Positions 44,134-54,799 of a stretch of 64,000 nucleotides of DNA are shown here, in pieces. Source of the stretch: Pseudomonas sp. TH43 (GTDB lineage: Bacteria > Pseudomonadota > Gammaproteobacteria > Pseudomonadales > Pseudomonadaceae); NCBI RefSeq assembly GCF_016650635.1, contig NZ_JAEKFI010000001.1, forward strand, positions 62,001-126,000. The letters run 5' to 3'. The notes beneath the pieces are model-generated. The model made no database searches. It worked only from the letters and a program-made list of their open reading frames with translations, and was not told where the DNA came from. Numbering within the stretch: position 1 is the first letter of the stretch; every line of letters begins with the position of its first letter. A program made the position numbers and the translations under genes.

Positions 44134-46761
44134 ATGAGTGAAACCACATCGTCAAGGGAGGGCGGGCTGCACCAGCCTTTCGTCAAACAAAAGCTGCAAC
44201 ACCGTCTACGGCATTTCACCGCCGCGAATATCAAGCAACTGGGCAGGGCCAGAATACCGGGAGGTTTGGCTGAGGACGCCATGCCTGACTGGTTCGCGGC
44301 GCTGACCGCCGTGCAACGACAGATAGTCCGCGACAGCCAGCAACGCAGTCGCACGTCCAGCCAGACGCTGGCGAAAACCCTCAAAGGGCTCAAAAGTGTC
44401 GCCGAGTTCGCGCAGCCTTTGCTTGAGGGGGCTTTGCACAAAAGGTTCGGCATCAAAGTCGATACGCTAAACACCTGGCTGTACCACGTGCCTTTCAGCA
44501 ACGTGCTGCTCACCGATCAGAACCTGCTGCAACTGGCACTGCGCAACTTTGAAGACGATCAAGTATTCGCGCCAACGCAACTGATCGCCGAGCAGGGTGA
44601 AGCGGCGCCTCAAGGGGAGGGGAGTGAGGGGCTTTACGGTTGGTATTACCCCTCATTCGGTCCATCGAAGTGCTACAGGATCAAAAAACTGGCGATCCAG
44701 CCGGCTGACTTTGCGCGGTTGTGTCGCGAACTGGATATCGGCAAACAATATCAGGAGCATTTAGCGACGATCTTCGATGATGGCGAGAGCGCCTCGGACG
44801 TAAAGTCGCAGACGATCGAGGCGTCGAAGGACAGCCTGCGCACACACGCACACGTTGCGCGGCTCACGTCGCTGCTCACGCCAACCGGTTATCTGGCGGT
44901 GCTCGGCGTGCTGAATGGCGAGCAGTCGCCAAAACTGGACGGCGAGGCGGTGACGTTCAGCCAGTTGCATGTGCTCGGTGTGCCTGTCAGCGAGATGTTT
45001 GTCATTGGTGGAAGCCGGCGCAAGCGAAAAAAAGTCGACCTGAGTTGGTCCAATCCGGGCACCAACCTGCTGGACGTGGCGACTTACACAGACTCACGGA
45101 TCATCGTGTGCATGCCGGGTGACCCGGTAGCGGCGATCAAGGAGTACGCCTCGCTGGCGGCGTTTGAACAAGATCTTGCGTTGCGCCTGCGTGATGTCGC
45201 CTATCAGCGTTCATTTTTGCGACTCATCCCTCATGGTGATGCCGGCAGGTTCCTCGGCACGCTGCAGACTGCCTTGGAGACGCGCGAATGGGATTCCCAC
45301 GCAGCGCATCGTGAACAGACCCTCACCGGGCACATTGACGGAATTTACCGTCGGGTTTATCGCGAAGAGCCGACGCTGAATCTCGCCGAAGGCTTTTTCG
45401 ATGGCGACCTGTTCGATGAGTTGTATACCCGGCATGAAACGCGCCTGAAGGAGTCGGCCGCGCAATTGGCGGTGCCAACGGCCACGGTTGACCACGACGC
45501 CTGGAAGGCGCGACTTGAGCACTACGCCGAGTGGGGACTGAACATACTCAACGTGGCAGCATTCTTCATTCCAGGGCTGGGTGAGGTGATGATGGCGGTG
45601 ATGGCCGTTCAACTGACCCTGGATGTCTACCACGGTGCCGAGGCCTGGAGTGTCGGCGACACGGATCAAGCCTGGGGTTATCTCGGCTCGGTAGCGGCTA
45701 ACCTGGCCTTCGTGGCGGTTCTCGGCGCTGCGGCCGGCAAAGCGCCGAAAATACTCTCCGCGCCGATTGTCGACGGCATGGTCAGGATCAAGCTGCCGTT
45801 TGGTGACGAGCAATTGTGGCGACCAAGCCTGGCGCCCTATAAGAGTAATGTAGTTTTGCCCGCGGGACTCAAGCCCAACAGCTTGGGCCAATATGAAGTG
45901 GCGGGCAGCACTTACATTCGCCTCGAAGACAATGTCTACGAAAAAACCTTCGATCAGGCCCTCGGCAAGTGGCGCCTGAAACACCCGAACGATCCGCAGG
46001 CTTATCAGCCCGTCCTGCAATCGAATGAGCAGGGCGCCTGGCGTCACACCTTCGAACGCCCCTTGGCGTGGGATCGCCAGACACTGCTTCGTCGTCTGGG
46101 GCACGTCACTGATGAGCTGGACAGCGCGACGCTGGAGCACATTGCGCGGATCAGCGGCGTCGATGACAACGCGCTGCGCAAAATCCATGTCGATCTGCAG
46201 CCTGTGCCTTCGGTTCTGTCGGACACCTTGCGTCAGTTCCGGTACGACCGTTGGCTCAACGAGGTGAATGCGCGAGCCGGTCGCGGTGAGCCTGTTGCGG
46301 CATCGGACTTTCTGGATGCTGTTGGCGGCACTCACGTCTCAGGGCCGCAAGCCGCCGGTTTCGAGCCACTGCACAAGGCGTTCCCCAGTCTGTCGACTGA
46401 CGCGCTAAATGAAGTATTGAGCAGCGCCACGGTTCGCGAGCGCCTGTCTATCCAGCAAACGGCCAAGCTGCCAGCCAGCCTGTTGCTCAAGGCCCGCACC
46501 CGCGCCCGATTGGCGCGTTTGAACACAGCGCTGGCCGGTATGCACCTGCAAAGTCTGGCGTCCCTCGACAGCCAGCGCCTGGCGCTACGGGCGTTGGAAA
46601 AACTGCCTGGCTGGCCGCAACGGTTGCGCCTGGAACTGCGTCAGCACCATTACACCGGCAAAGTTCTGGCGAGCGTCGGCAGCGAGTCGGGCCGAGGAGA
46701 TCAAATACCTGGTCACCGACGGCCATCAACATCATCAAACTCATCAGTTCCAGGCCTTTGA
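44134..46761 (+). CDS. N-terminal part of a large DUF6543/NEL-type effector, cut by a frameshift
   Basis: An 875-residue frame encoding the N-terminal portion of a dermonecrotic-toxin-like (DUF6543) protein. Hydrophobic pairs at about 470-495 (LNILNVAAFFIPGLGEVMMAVMAV) and 515-540 (LGSVAANLAFVAVLGAAAG) could insert into a membrane. Coding sense stops near residue 852. The last roughly 23 residues, GRGDQIPGHRRPSTSSN onwards, are out-of-frame. Removing one G from the GGG at 46689-46691 joins this frame to the next and restores A-E-E-I-K-Y-L-V. The full protein would have about 2247 residues. Either a real pseudogene, a phase-variable site, or a sequencing error. Confidence 0.85.
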   Translation: MSETTSSREGGLHQPFVKQKLQHRLRHFTAANIKQLGRARIPGGLAEDAMPDWFAALTAVQRQIVRDSQQRSRTSSQTLAKTLKGLKSVAEFAQPLLEGALHKRFGIKVDTLNTWLYHVPFSNVLLTDQNLLQLALRNFEDDQVFAPTQLIAEQGEAAPQGEGSEGLYGWYYPSFGPSKCYRIKKLAIQPADFARLCRELDIGKQYQEHLATIFDDGESASDVKSQTIEASKDSLRTHAHVARLTSLLTPTGYLAVLGVLNGEQSPKLDGEAVTFSQLHVLGVPVSEMFVIGGSRRKRKKVDLSWSNPGTNLLDVATYTDSRIIVCMPGDPVAAIKEYASLAAFEQDLALRLRDVAYQRSFLRLIPHGDAGRFLGTLQTALETREWDSHAAHREQTLTGHIDGIYRRVYREEPTLNLAEGFFDGDLFDELYTRHETRLKESAAQLAVPTATVDHDAWKARLEHYAEWGLNILNVAAFFIPGLGEVMMAVMAVQLTLDVYHGAEAWSVGDTDQAWGYLGSVAANLAFVAVLGAAAGKAPKILSAPIVDGMVRIKLPFGDEQLWRPSLAPYKSNVVLPAGLKPNSLGQYEVAGSTYIRLEDNVYEKTFDQALGKWRLKHPNDPQAYQPVLQSNEQGAWRHTFERPLAWDRQTLLRRLGHVTDELDSATLEHIARISGVDDNALRKIHVDLQPVPSVLSDTLRQFRYDRWLNEVNARAGRGEPVAASDFLDAVGGTHVSGPQAAGFEPLHKAFPSLSTDALNEVLSSATVRERLSIQQTAKLPASLLLKARTRARLARLNTALAGMHLQSLASLDSQRLALRALEKLPGWPQRLRLELRQHHYTGKVLASVGSESGRGDQIPGHRRPSTSSNSSVPGL

Positions 46762-46777
46762 CCAATACGGCAACCCG

Positions 46778-49700
46778 TTGAACAGTGTGCCCCGCGAGGG
46801 TGACAATTTTTACGCGTCGATCATGCATGCCCTGCCGGATGACGCGCGCGTGCAGCTGGGTGTGCCGAATGTAGGGCAAAGCCCGGCGTTGCAAGAAGCC
46901 CTTTGCACCTACGCCCGAACCCATCGAGAGTCAATGTTCGAAACGCTGCTGCCAACCGTTGCCGGCCGGCGGTTCAAGGCACCTCAGCGTTTGGCCGACG
47001 GTCGCGTGGGTTATCCGTTGAGCGGCCGTGGCACTGGCGCGATGGTCAATCCTTCACTGATCTGCCGAGTGCAAGACCTCTATCCCGAATTTTCCGATGA
47101 GATGGCCGAAAGGATGGTCAGCAACCTGCTGCTTGATGGCAGCACTGAAACGCAAATCGCGCATTTATTGAGCCTGCGCGCCCTGGAATACGAAACCCTT
47201 GCCACGCAACTGGAGCAATGGAGCCGCAGCGGTGGCGAGCCTGCGGCCCGACGACAAGCGGTGCAAACGATCAAAGAGGCCTGGCGCTCTGGCGGGCTGG
47301 CCGATGTCTCGGAAGGCGTTCACCTGGACTTGGGCAACGCCGGAGTTCTACCCGAATTAACCGCACGCTTTCGTAACGTCAGCAGCCTGCGCTTGAGTGT
47401 TCAGAGTTTGCTCAGTCAGTCCAGCGAAGCGTTTGTGCGGCAGTTCCCCAACGTCCATACGCTTGAGCTTTACGTGTGGGACACCTTGGAACGCACCCAA
47501 TTGGTCGAAAAACTCAGTGAGTTGACCGCTGTGCGTGGCTTGTTACTGGGCGGCAATCTCGGTCAGGAGTTCAGTGCGACCGCCCAGATGCTGGTCAATG
47601 TCATGCCGCAACTCGAGACCATGACGCTGCGCGGGATCAGTACGCAACTGGATGTCAGTCGGTTGCCCAATCTGCGCACGTTGAATCTGGCCGGTAATCT
47701 TCAGGCCTGGCCTGAAGGCGCGTTGCAGCTACCCAATCTTGAGAAGATCAATTTCAGCAGCACCGAACTTGCGACGCTACCGGCCGAACTGTTCTCGGGA
47801 CACGAGAACCTGTGGCGCGGTCTGGACCTGAACTGGGCACGCCTGGAGCCTGAACAGTTTGTCAAAGCGTATGAATATGTGCGCGACAACCCTGCCCATC
47901 TGCTGGATGTCGACACAATGCTTGATCGCTACAGTCAGGGTGCGCTGCAAGTCGCAATCAATTGCGACAGCGAACTGGCCGTTACAGCGCTGCGGCAACT
48001 GAAGGCCGAAGGGCTGTCCGGGCGGGCGCTACTCGATCACGTCAATGGCGTGCGTCATGAGCAACAGGCTTTGTCCCGGCAGATGATGGTATGGCAGGAA
48101 CATTCGGCGACGGTCAATGGCCGCCCAGTCGATGCGCGAGGGCGAGAAACCGCTGCCAGGCTTATTCGTGAATGCTGGAGGAGCGGGTTGCTCCGCCGTT
48201 ACGGCAAAACCGGGGAGCTGCCGATCAGTGCAGATCTTGCCCCCGGTTCATCGATCTCACAGCCGTTGCCCGTGATTGAGCTCGACAGCGCAGCGACGCT
48301 TGATTTATCCGGGACGGCCCTGGGTAATCTGCCGGATTTGTCGGTGCTGCAATCCAGCGGTTTCGCTCACGTTCAAACGCTGAAAATGGCCGACGTCATG
48401 GCCCCGGTGGACAACCTCGGGCAATTCCTGCAGCACTTCAGCGAGTTGCGTTCGCTCGACCTTCGCTCCAATCAGCTGTTCGACTTGCCATCTACTCTGG
48501 GCGGGCTGACGAAACTGAAAGAACTGAGCCTGCCGCGCAATTACCTGACGATAACTGTAGGTGCTCAGGAGCGCCTGAACAGGTTGACGGCCCTGGAGTT
48601 CCTCGACTTGCGTTACAACCGCATCGAAACGCTGGATATCAGCTCGTTGCGTGCCTTGAAGCGCCTTCGTTTGGGCTACACGGCCATTTCCAGCTGGCCT
48701 CGAGGCGCGCTGGACGTGCCGGCGCTGGTTCAATTGGAATTGAACAACAGTGCCGTCGCCACGATTCCCCAAGCCATATTCAATGGCCACGGACATCTTT
48801 GGGTTGATATGAGCGGCTGTCTGCTGACCGCCGAGGCCCGTTACGACCTGCTGGCGAACAGTCCCTCTGTCGCGCCCATGGGCATTTCCCGAGCCGATCT
48901 CAGAGACGGCATCAACATTGGCGGCCCGGCCTATTTTCCGCCGCTGGCCAGCCTGCACCCCGAGCTGTTGTTGCCGTTGCGTACGGAGACGGCGGAGCAA
49001 CTGGCACGCTTCACGCCAAAAGCACGTTTGCAGAGGCTTGATCCTGATCTGCTCGACGTCGAGGCATTGCGGGCCGTCGATGATCTGACGTTGAGTACGG
49101 GCGGGGCGGGAGCGCTGTTCGCGCAGATCGATGAATGGGACAAGCAGTTTCAGGCACTGACTGAAACCCTCAATGAATGGATCACCCAGCCACCCTTCCA
49201 GTTACGGGAGCTGAGTGTGCCGCTCTGGGTCAGCGTCATGGAACGTCGCAAAGCGGCTGACCAGATTCTCAGTTGTTGGCGGCATAATTTGCGCGGTGCG
49301 GCGGTGGCCGATGGCTCTGCCAGTCATACCCTCGATATGTCCGAAAATCCTTTAGGCAGCTTGCCAACGTTGACCGGTGACTTCTCCCATGTCGGCACGT
49401 TAAAGCTGAACAAGGTGTTTATCTACGAAACCGGGGCTGATGGTTTCATGCGTTCGTTCGAAGGCATTCACACCCTGGAGCTCGATGGCAATTTCCTGAC
49501 AGCCTTGCCCGAGCCCGTTACCACGCTGACGCATCTCACGCGACTGTCGGCATCCTCTAATCAGCTGAGTTGGACGCCGCAACTTCAGCGCCAGATCGCT
49601 GCATTGGGTCAGTTGCAGTCCCTCGACTTATCGCACAACTGGCTGGAGGTGCTGGATGTCAGTTCGCTCACACAGCTACACACGCTCGACGTGCGCAGCA

Positions 49701-50878
49701 ATCGTCTGGTCGACTGGCCGGCCGGGGTTTTGCGCCTGCCGGCGCTGACCTCGCTGAACCTGCGCGACAACATGCTTGAGTCGATTCCCCAGGCGTTGCT
49801 GACAGAACCCTACCGCGAGTTGCGTTTGGGTACCAATGTGACTAGCAACGACAACCTGGACGGTGCGGCCCTGCTGATGTTGCGCAATGAAGTGACTGAG
49901 GGCGAGTCGATCATGGGCTGGTCGACAGAGGAACTTGATGAAGTGTTGGATGGTTTTGACACCGATAGTGCTTTCGACGGCGACACTTCGGATATCAGCG
50001 ACGAGGATGTGGATATTGAGCACGTAACCGGTCCAGAAGCACGGCAACGCTGGATTGATGAGGCGGCCAGCGACGCTGACGAGATGACACGGATCTGGAG
50101 CAATCTTGAGCAGGCGCCGAACAACGCGGCTTTTTTCAACTTGCTCGACCGAATGGAGGGCACGAAAGACTTCAAATTGGGACGAGCCGATCTGACGCGA
50201 CGCGTGCATCGGGTACTGACAGCGGCTGCCAGTGATGCCGAATTGCGCGACACGGTATTTGTCATGGCGCAATCGGCGCAGACGTGTGGCGACGGCCGCA
50301 TTCTGTTGTTCAGCGACATTGAAGTGAAGGTCTTCGAGTTCGATACGGTCAAATCGACGCCAGCCAACCAACAAGACAGCGTGTTGTTCAAACTGGGCAG
50401 GAAGCTGTTTCGTCTGGGGCGGATCGAGAAAATCGCCAACCGCGATGTGCAGCAACGTCAGGCGCAGGGCGGTCGGCCGGATCCGGCGGAAGTGCGACTG
50501 GCTTATCGGATTGGTCTTGGCGACAGGCTGGAACTGCCGGGGCAGCCGAAAGACATGCTGTACAGCGGCAACGTCAGCGCCGCCAGCCTGGACGCGGCCT
50601 ATGCCGAAGTGATTGGCGCCGAGCAGTCGGCCGAGTTCAAGGAAGATCTGGTCACGCGCAAGTACTGGACCGATCAGCTGAAGCGTAAATATGCAGCGCG
50701 ATTGGCGGCACTCAAGGACAAACAGGCGCAGATACAAAGCGAGCTGGAAGACCGCCATACAGCGATAACCGAGGCATATCTGGCAGAGGTCGTAGCGCTG
50801 GAGGTGACGTTCAAAACGCAGGAAACCGCGTTATTGCTCGAATTGACGGAGGTTGAGCGACAGCAGTTCAGCCAATAA
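46778..50878 (+). CDS. C-terminal part of the same effector: LRR and NEL E3 ubiquitin ligase domains
   Basis: 1366 residues from a TTG at 46778; the real continuation of the preceding gene begins at 46691. Three modules each start with a helix ending in W-R (TIKEAWRSGG near 167, LIRECWRSGL near 465, QILSCWRHNL near 832) followed by leucine-rich repeats (SLDLRSNQLFDLP, FLDLRYNRIETLD, TLELDGNFLTALP). The last roughly 300 residues are a NEL domain, with catalytic Cys at about 1170 in QTCGDGRILLF (C-x-D). NEL proteins are bacterial E3 ubiquitin ligases delivered into eukaryotic host cells. Alone, this fragment lacks the N-terminal delivery region. Confidence 0.88.
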   Translation: MNSVPREGDNFYASIMHALPDDARVQLGVPNVGQSPALQEALCTYARTHRESMFETLLPTVAGRRFKAPQRLADGRVGYPLSGRGTGAMVNPSLICRVQDLYPEFSDEMAERMVSNLLLDGSTETQIAHLLSLRALEYETLATQLEQWSRSGGEPAARRQAVQTIKEAWRSGGLADVSEGVHLDLGNAGVLPELTARFRNVSSLRLSVQSLLSQSSEAFVRQFPNVHTLELYVWDTLERTQLVEKLSELTAVRGLLLGGNLGQEFSATAQMLVNVMPQLETMTLRGISTQLDVSRLPNLRTLNLAGNLQAWPEGALQLPNLEKINFSSTELATLPAELFSGHENLWRGLDLNWARLEPEQFVKAYEYVRDNPAHLLDVDTMLDRYSQGALQVAINCDSELAVTALRQLKAEGLSGRALLDHVNGVRHEQQALSRQMMVWQEHSATVNGRPVDARGRETAARLIRECWRSGLLRRYGKTGELPISADLAPGSSISQPLPVIELDSAATLDLSGTALGNLPDLSVLQSSGFAHVQTLKMADVMAPVDNLGQFLQHFSELRSLDLRSNQLFDLPSTLGGLTKLKELSLPRNYLTITVGAQERLNRLTALEFLDLRYNRIETLDISSLRALKRLRLGYTAISSWPRGALDVPALVQLELNNSAVATIPQAIFNGHGHLWVDMSGCLLTAEARYDLLANSPSVAPMGISRADLRDGINIGGPAYFPPLASLHPELLLPLRTETAEQLARFTPKARLQRLDPDLLDVEALRAVDDLTLSTGGAGALFAQIDEWDKQFQALTETLNEWITQPPFQLRELSVPLWVSVMERRKAADQILSCWRHNLRGAAVADGSASHTLDMSENPLGSLPTLTGDFSHVGTLKLNKVFIYETGADGFMRSFEGIHTLELDGNFLTALPEPVTTLTHLTRLSASSNQLSWTPQLQRQIAALGQLQSLDLSHNWLEVLDVSSLTQLHTLDVRSNRLVDWPAGVLRLPALTSLNLRDNMLESIPQALLTEPYRELRLGTNVTSNDNLDGAALLMLRNEVTEGESIMGWSTEELDEVLDGFDTDSAFDGDTSDISDEDVDIEHVTGPEARQRWIDEAASDADEMTRIWSNLEQAPNNAAFFNLLDRMEGTKDFKLGRADLTRRVHRVLTAAASDAELRDTVFVMAQSAQTCGDGRILLFSDIEVKVFEFDTVKSTPANQQDSVLFKLGRKLFRLGRIEKIANRDVQQRQAQGGRPDPAEVRLAYRIGLGDRLELPGQPKDMLYSGNVSAASLDAAYAEVIGAEQSAEFKEDLVTRKYWTDQLKRKYAARLAALKDKQAQIQSELEDRHTAITEAYLAEVVALEVTFKTQETALLLELTEVERQQFSQ

Positions 50879-50890
50879 CTGGCTGACGCC

Positions 50891-50925
50891 TACCTCGATA
50901 GCCAAACGGTCTACCGAGGTAGGTT
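50891..50925. terminator. inverted repeat between convergent genes, weak terminator candidate
   Basis: CCTACCTCG and CGAGGTAGG form a 9-bp stem with a 17-base loop between the NEL gene and metH. It has no good T run, so termination is uncertain. Confidence 0.3.
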
Positions 50926-50932
50926 CAAAGGA

Positions 50933-53900
50933 TCAGTTGTCGTAACCCAGGTTCGGCGCGAGCCAGCGCTCGGTCACGCTCAATTCCTGACCTTTACGCG
51001 AGGTGTAGCTGGCGACCTGATCCTTGTCGATCTTGCCCACGGCGAAGTACTGCGCCTGCGGATGCGCAAAATACCAGCCGCTGACCGCGGCGGCCGGGAA
51101 CATCGCGTAGTGCTCGGTGAGGAACACACCGCTGCGGCCGGCGCGCATTTCTTCCGCTTCAGGATCAAGGAGGGCGAACAGCGCCGCTTTCTCGGTGTGA
51201 TCCGGGCACGCCGGGTAACCCGGAGCAGGGCGGATGCCGCTGTATTGCTCTTTGATCAGCGCCTCGTTGTCGAGGGTCTCGTCCTTGGCATATCCCCAGT
51301 GTTCTTTACGTACCTGCTGGTGCAGCCATTCGGCACAGGCTTCGGCCAAGCGGTCGGCCAGGGCTTTGACCATGATCGAGTTGTAGTCGTCGCCAGCGTC
51401 CTGATAGGCCTTGGCAACTTCTTCGGCGCCGATGCCGGCGGTGGTGATGAAACCACCGACGTAGTCGGTGACTTCACTGTCTTTCGGCGCGACGAAATCG
51501 GCCAGCGAAAAGTTCGGTTTGCCGTCGGTCTTGATGATCTGCTGGCGCAGGTGATGCAGCTTGGCCAATGGCTGGCCATCATCGCCGTACAGCTCGATGT
51601 CGTCGTCATGTACTTGATTGGCCGGCCAGAAACCGAACACGGCGCGGGCGCTGATCAACTTCTCGTCGATCAGTTTGGCGAGCATTTCCTGCGCATCCTT
51701 GTACAGCGAGGTGGCGGCTTCACCGACCACTTCGTCTTCGAGGATGCGCGGGAATTTGCCGGCCAGGTCCCAGGAAATAAAGAACGGCGTCCAGTCGATG
51801 TATTCGGCCAAGACCTTGAGGTCGATGTTGTCGAGGACCTTGCTGCCGGTGAAAGTCGGTTTGACTGGCGCGTAAGTCGCCCAGTCGAACTGTGGTTTCT
51901 TGGCGATGGCCGCTGCGTAGCTCAACCGTTCGGTACGCGCGCTGCGGTTGGCGGTGCGCTCACGCACGTCGACGTATTCCAGTCGGGTTTTCTCGACGAA
52001 ACCGGCCTTCAACTCTTTCGACAGCAACTGGGTTGCCACGCCGACCGCACGCGAGGCGTCGGTCACGTAGACCACCGCGTCGTTGCTGTACTTCGGTTCG
52101 ATCTTCACGGCGGTGTGCGCTTTGGAGGTGGTCGCGCCTCCGATCATCAACGGCAGGTGGAAATCCTGACGCTGCATTTCACGGGCGACGTGAACCATTT
52201 CATCCAGCGAAGGCGTGATCAGGCCAGACAGGCCGATGATGTCGCACTTCTGCTCTTTGGCCACTTGCAGGATTTTCTCTGCCGGCACCATCACGCCGAG
52301 GTCGACGATGTCGTAGCCGTTGCAGCCCAGCACCACGCCAACGATGTTCTTGCCGATGTCGTGTACGTCACCTTTCACCGTGGCCATGAGGATCTTGCCC
52401 TTGGCTTCCGGCTTGTCGCCTTTTTCCAGTTCGATGAACGGGATCAAGTGCGCCACGGCCTGCTTCATCACACGGGCGGATTTCACCACCTGTGGCAGGA
52501 ACATTTTGCCGGCGCCGAACAGGTCGCCAACGATGTTCATGCCGGACATCAGCGGGCCTTCGATCACTTCGATCGGGCGGGCGAAGGACTGACGCGATTC
52601 TTCGGTGTCTTCAACGATGTGTGTGGTGATGCCTTTGACCAGCGCATGCTCCAGACGCTTGTTGACCCCCCAGCTGCGCCACTCTTCGGTCTCGGCTTCC
52701 TTGACGCTGCCGTCGCCCTTGTACTTGTCGGCGATGGCGAGGAGGGCGTCGGTGCCGTTTGGCGTGCGGTTGAGCACCACGTCTTCGACGGCGTCGCGCA
52801 GTTCGACCGGGATCTGGTCGTAGATCTCCAGCTGACCGGCGTTGACGATGCCCATGGTCAGGCCCGCACGGATCGCATACAGCAGGAACACCGAGTGGAT
52901 CGCTTCACGCACCGGGTTGTTGCCACGGAACGAGAACGACACGTTGGATACGCCGCCGGAGGTCAGCGCGTACGGCAGTTCATCGCGGATGTAGGCGCAG
53001 GCATTGATGAAGTCCACAGCGTAGTTGTTGTGTTCTTCGATGCCGGTGGCGACGGCGAAGATGTTCGGGTCGAAAATAATGTCTTCCGGCGGGAAGCCGA
53101 CTTCGTTGACCAGAATGTCGTAGGAGCGTTTGCAGATTTCTTTCTTGCGCGCTTCGGTGTCGGCCTGGCCGGCTTCGTCGAACGCCATCACCACCACCGC
53201 AGCACCATAGCGCTTGCACAGTTTGGCGTGATGGATGAACTGCTCGACGCCTTCTTTCATGCTGATCGAGTTGACGATGCCCTTGCCCTGAATGCACTTG
53301 AGGCCGGCTTCGATGACTTCCCATTTCGACGAGTCAATCATGATCGGTACACGGGAGATATCCGGCTCACCGGCGATCAGATTGAGGAAGGTCACCATGG
53401 CCTTCTTCGAATCGAGCATCCCTTCATCCATGTTGATGTCAATCACCTGCGCACCGGCCTCGACCTGTTGCAGGGCGACTTCCAGCGCTTCGGTGTAGTT
53501 GTCTTCACGGATCAGACGGGCGAACTTGGCGGAACCGGTGATGTTGGTGCGCTCGCCGACGTTGACGAACAGCGAGCTGCGATCGATGGTGAATGGTTCC
53601 AGGCCCGACAGGCGGCACGCCTTGGGAATGTCCGGAATCTGACGCGGCGCGTAACCGGCGACGGCTTTGGCGATGGCCTCGATGTGGCCCGGCGTGGTGC
53701 CGCAGCAGCCGCCGACGATGTTCAAGAAACCGCTCTGGGCGAATTCTTCGATGACCTTGGCGGTTTCCGATGGCAGTTCGTCGTACTCGCCGAATTCGTT
53801 CGGCAGGCCGGCATTCGGGTGCGCGGAAACGTGGGTGCTGGCCTTGTTCGACAGCTCTTCCAGGTACGGACGCAATTCACTGGCGCCGAGCGCGCAGTTG

Positions 53901-54643
53901 AGGCCGACCGAAATTGGCTTGGCGTGCGCCACCGAGTTCCAGAACGCTTCGGTGGTCTGGCCCGACAAGGTACGGCCGGAGGCGTCGGTGATGGTCCCGG
54001 AAATCATGATCGGCAGTTCGATGTGCAGCTCTTCGAACACACCTTGCACGGCAAAAATGGCCGCTTTGGCATTGAGGGTGTCGAAGATGGTTTCGATCAG
54101 GATCAGGTCGGCGCCGCCCTCGATCAGGCCTTTGGTGGCTTCGGTGTAGTTCTCCACCAGCTCATCAAAGGTGACGTTGCGATAGCCCGGGTTGTTGACG
54201 TCTGGCGACAGCGAGCACGTGCGGCTGGTCGGGCCGAGCACGCCGGCAACAAAGCGCGGCTTGTCCGGGTTCTCGGCGGTCTTGGCGTCAGCCACCTTGC
54301 GCGCCAGGCGTGCGCCTTCTACGTTTAACTCGTAGGCCAGCTCTTCCATGCCGTAGTCGGCCATGGAAATGCGTGTGGCGTTGAAGGTGTTGGTTTCGAG
54401 GATGTCGGCACCGGCATCCAGGTAGGCTTTCTCGATACCGCCAATCACGTCCGGACGGGTGATCACCAACAGGTCGTTGTTGCCCTTGACGTCACTCGGC
54501 CAGTCCGCGAAGCGTTTGCCGCGATAATCCTGCTCTTCGAGCTTGTAGCTCTGGATCATCGTGCCCATGCCGCCGTCGAGTATCAGGATGCGCTCTTTGA
54601 GGGCTTGCTTGAGAGCTTGAAGACGGACGCTGCGATCGGACAT
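50933..54643 (-). CDS. metH: cobalamin-dependent methionine synthase
   Basis: A 1236-residue enzyme transferring a methyl group from methyltetrahydrofolate through cobalamin to homocysteine. Domain order is homocysteine-binding (zinc Cys in GLNCALGA and [11 protein letters not shown]), pterin-binding ([13 protein letters not shown]), cobalamin cap and binding ([14 protein letters not shown] with the axial His), and the SAM-dependent activation domain ([15 protein letters not shown]). All key motifs are intact. It lies near two riboswitch-controlled cobalamin arms, which would supply its cofactor. Confidence 0.97.
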   Translation of the reverse strand: MSDRSVRLQALKQALKERILILDGGMGTMIQSYKLEEQDYRGKRFADWPSDVKGNNDLLVITRPDVIGGIEKAYLDAGADILETNTFNATRISMADYGMEELAYELNVEGARLARKVADAKTAENPDKPRFVAGVLGPTSRTCSLSPDVNNPGYRNVTFDELVENYTEATKGLIEGGADLILIETIFDTLNAKAAIFAVQGVFEELHIELPIMISGTITDASGRTLSGQTTEAFWNSVAHAKPISVGLNCALGASELRPYLEELSNKASTHVSAHPNAGLPNEFGEYDELPSETAKVIEEFAQSGFLNIVGGCCGTTPGHIEAIAKAVAGYAPRQIPDIPKACRLSGLEPFTIDRSSLFVNVGERTNITGSAKFARLIREDNYTEALEVALQQVEAGAQVIDINMDEGMLDSKKAMVTFLNLIAGEPDISRVPIMIDSSKWEVIEAGLKCIQGKGIVNSISMKEGVEQFIHHAKLCKRYGAAVVVMAFDEAGQADTEARKKEICKRSYDILVNEVGFPPEDIIFDPNIFAVATGIEEHNNYAVDFINACAYIRDELPYALTSGGVSNVSFSFRGNNPVREAIHSVFLLYAIRAGLTMGIVNAGQLEIYDQIPVELRDAVEDVVLNRTPNGTDALLAIADKYKGDGSVKEAETEEWRSWGVNKRLEHALVKGITTHIVEDTEESRQSFARPIEVIEGPLMSGMNIVGDLFGAGKMFLPQVVKSARVMKQAVAHLIPFIELEKGDKPEAKGKILMATVKGDVHDIGKNIVGVVLGCNGYDIVDLGVMVPAEKILQVAKEQKCDIIGLSGLITPSLDEMVHVAREMQRQDFHLPLMIGGATTSKAHTAVKIEPKYSNDAVVYVTDASRAVGVATQLLSKELKAGFVEKTRLEYVDVRERTANRSARTERLSYAAAIAKKPQFDWATYAPVKPTFTGSKVLDNIDLKVLAEYIDWTPFFISWDLAGKFPRILEDEVVGEAATSLYKDAQEMLAKLIDEKLISARAVFGFWPANQVHDDDIELYGDDGQPLAKLHHLRQQIIKTDGKPNFSLADFVAPKDSEVTDYVGGFITTAGIGAEEVAKAYQDAGDDYNSIMVKALADRLAEACAEWLHQQVRKEHWGYAKDETLDNEALIKEQYSGIRPAPGYPACPDHTEKAALFALLDPEAEEMRAGRSGVFLTEHYAMFPAAAVSGWYFAHPQAQYFAVGKIDKDQVASYTSRKGQELSVTERWLAPNLGYDN

Positions 54644-54799
54644 TTGGACTACTCGGAAAGACCATTACGAAGGAGCGGGATCATAACAAACCTGTGCGGT
54701 TTTAGAGCATGTGGAGGTTTTGCATGAATATCGTTCATGTTGGTACGAGCGTCATACTGTAGAATCGCGGCGTTTTTCTTCAGGGTCGGGATCAGGCAC

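Noticed and set aside
45831..45841. GCGCCCTATAA inside the NEL effector gene as another copy of the shared receptor promoter
   Set aside because: It lies within coding sequence, lacks the CATYCC partner 18 bases on, and precedes no gene start.
51062..54328. 1088-residue open frame antisense to metH
   Set aside because: It is the shadow of a GC-rich conserved gene. The metH frame has all catalytic motifs; the antisense product is compositionally biased with no domain.
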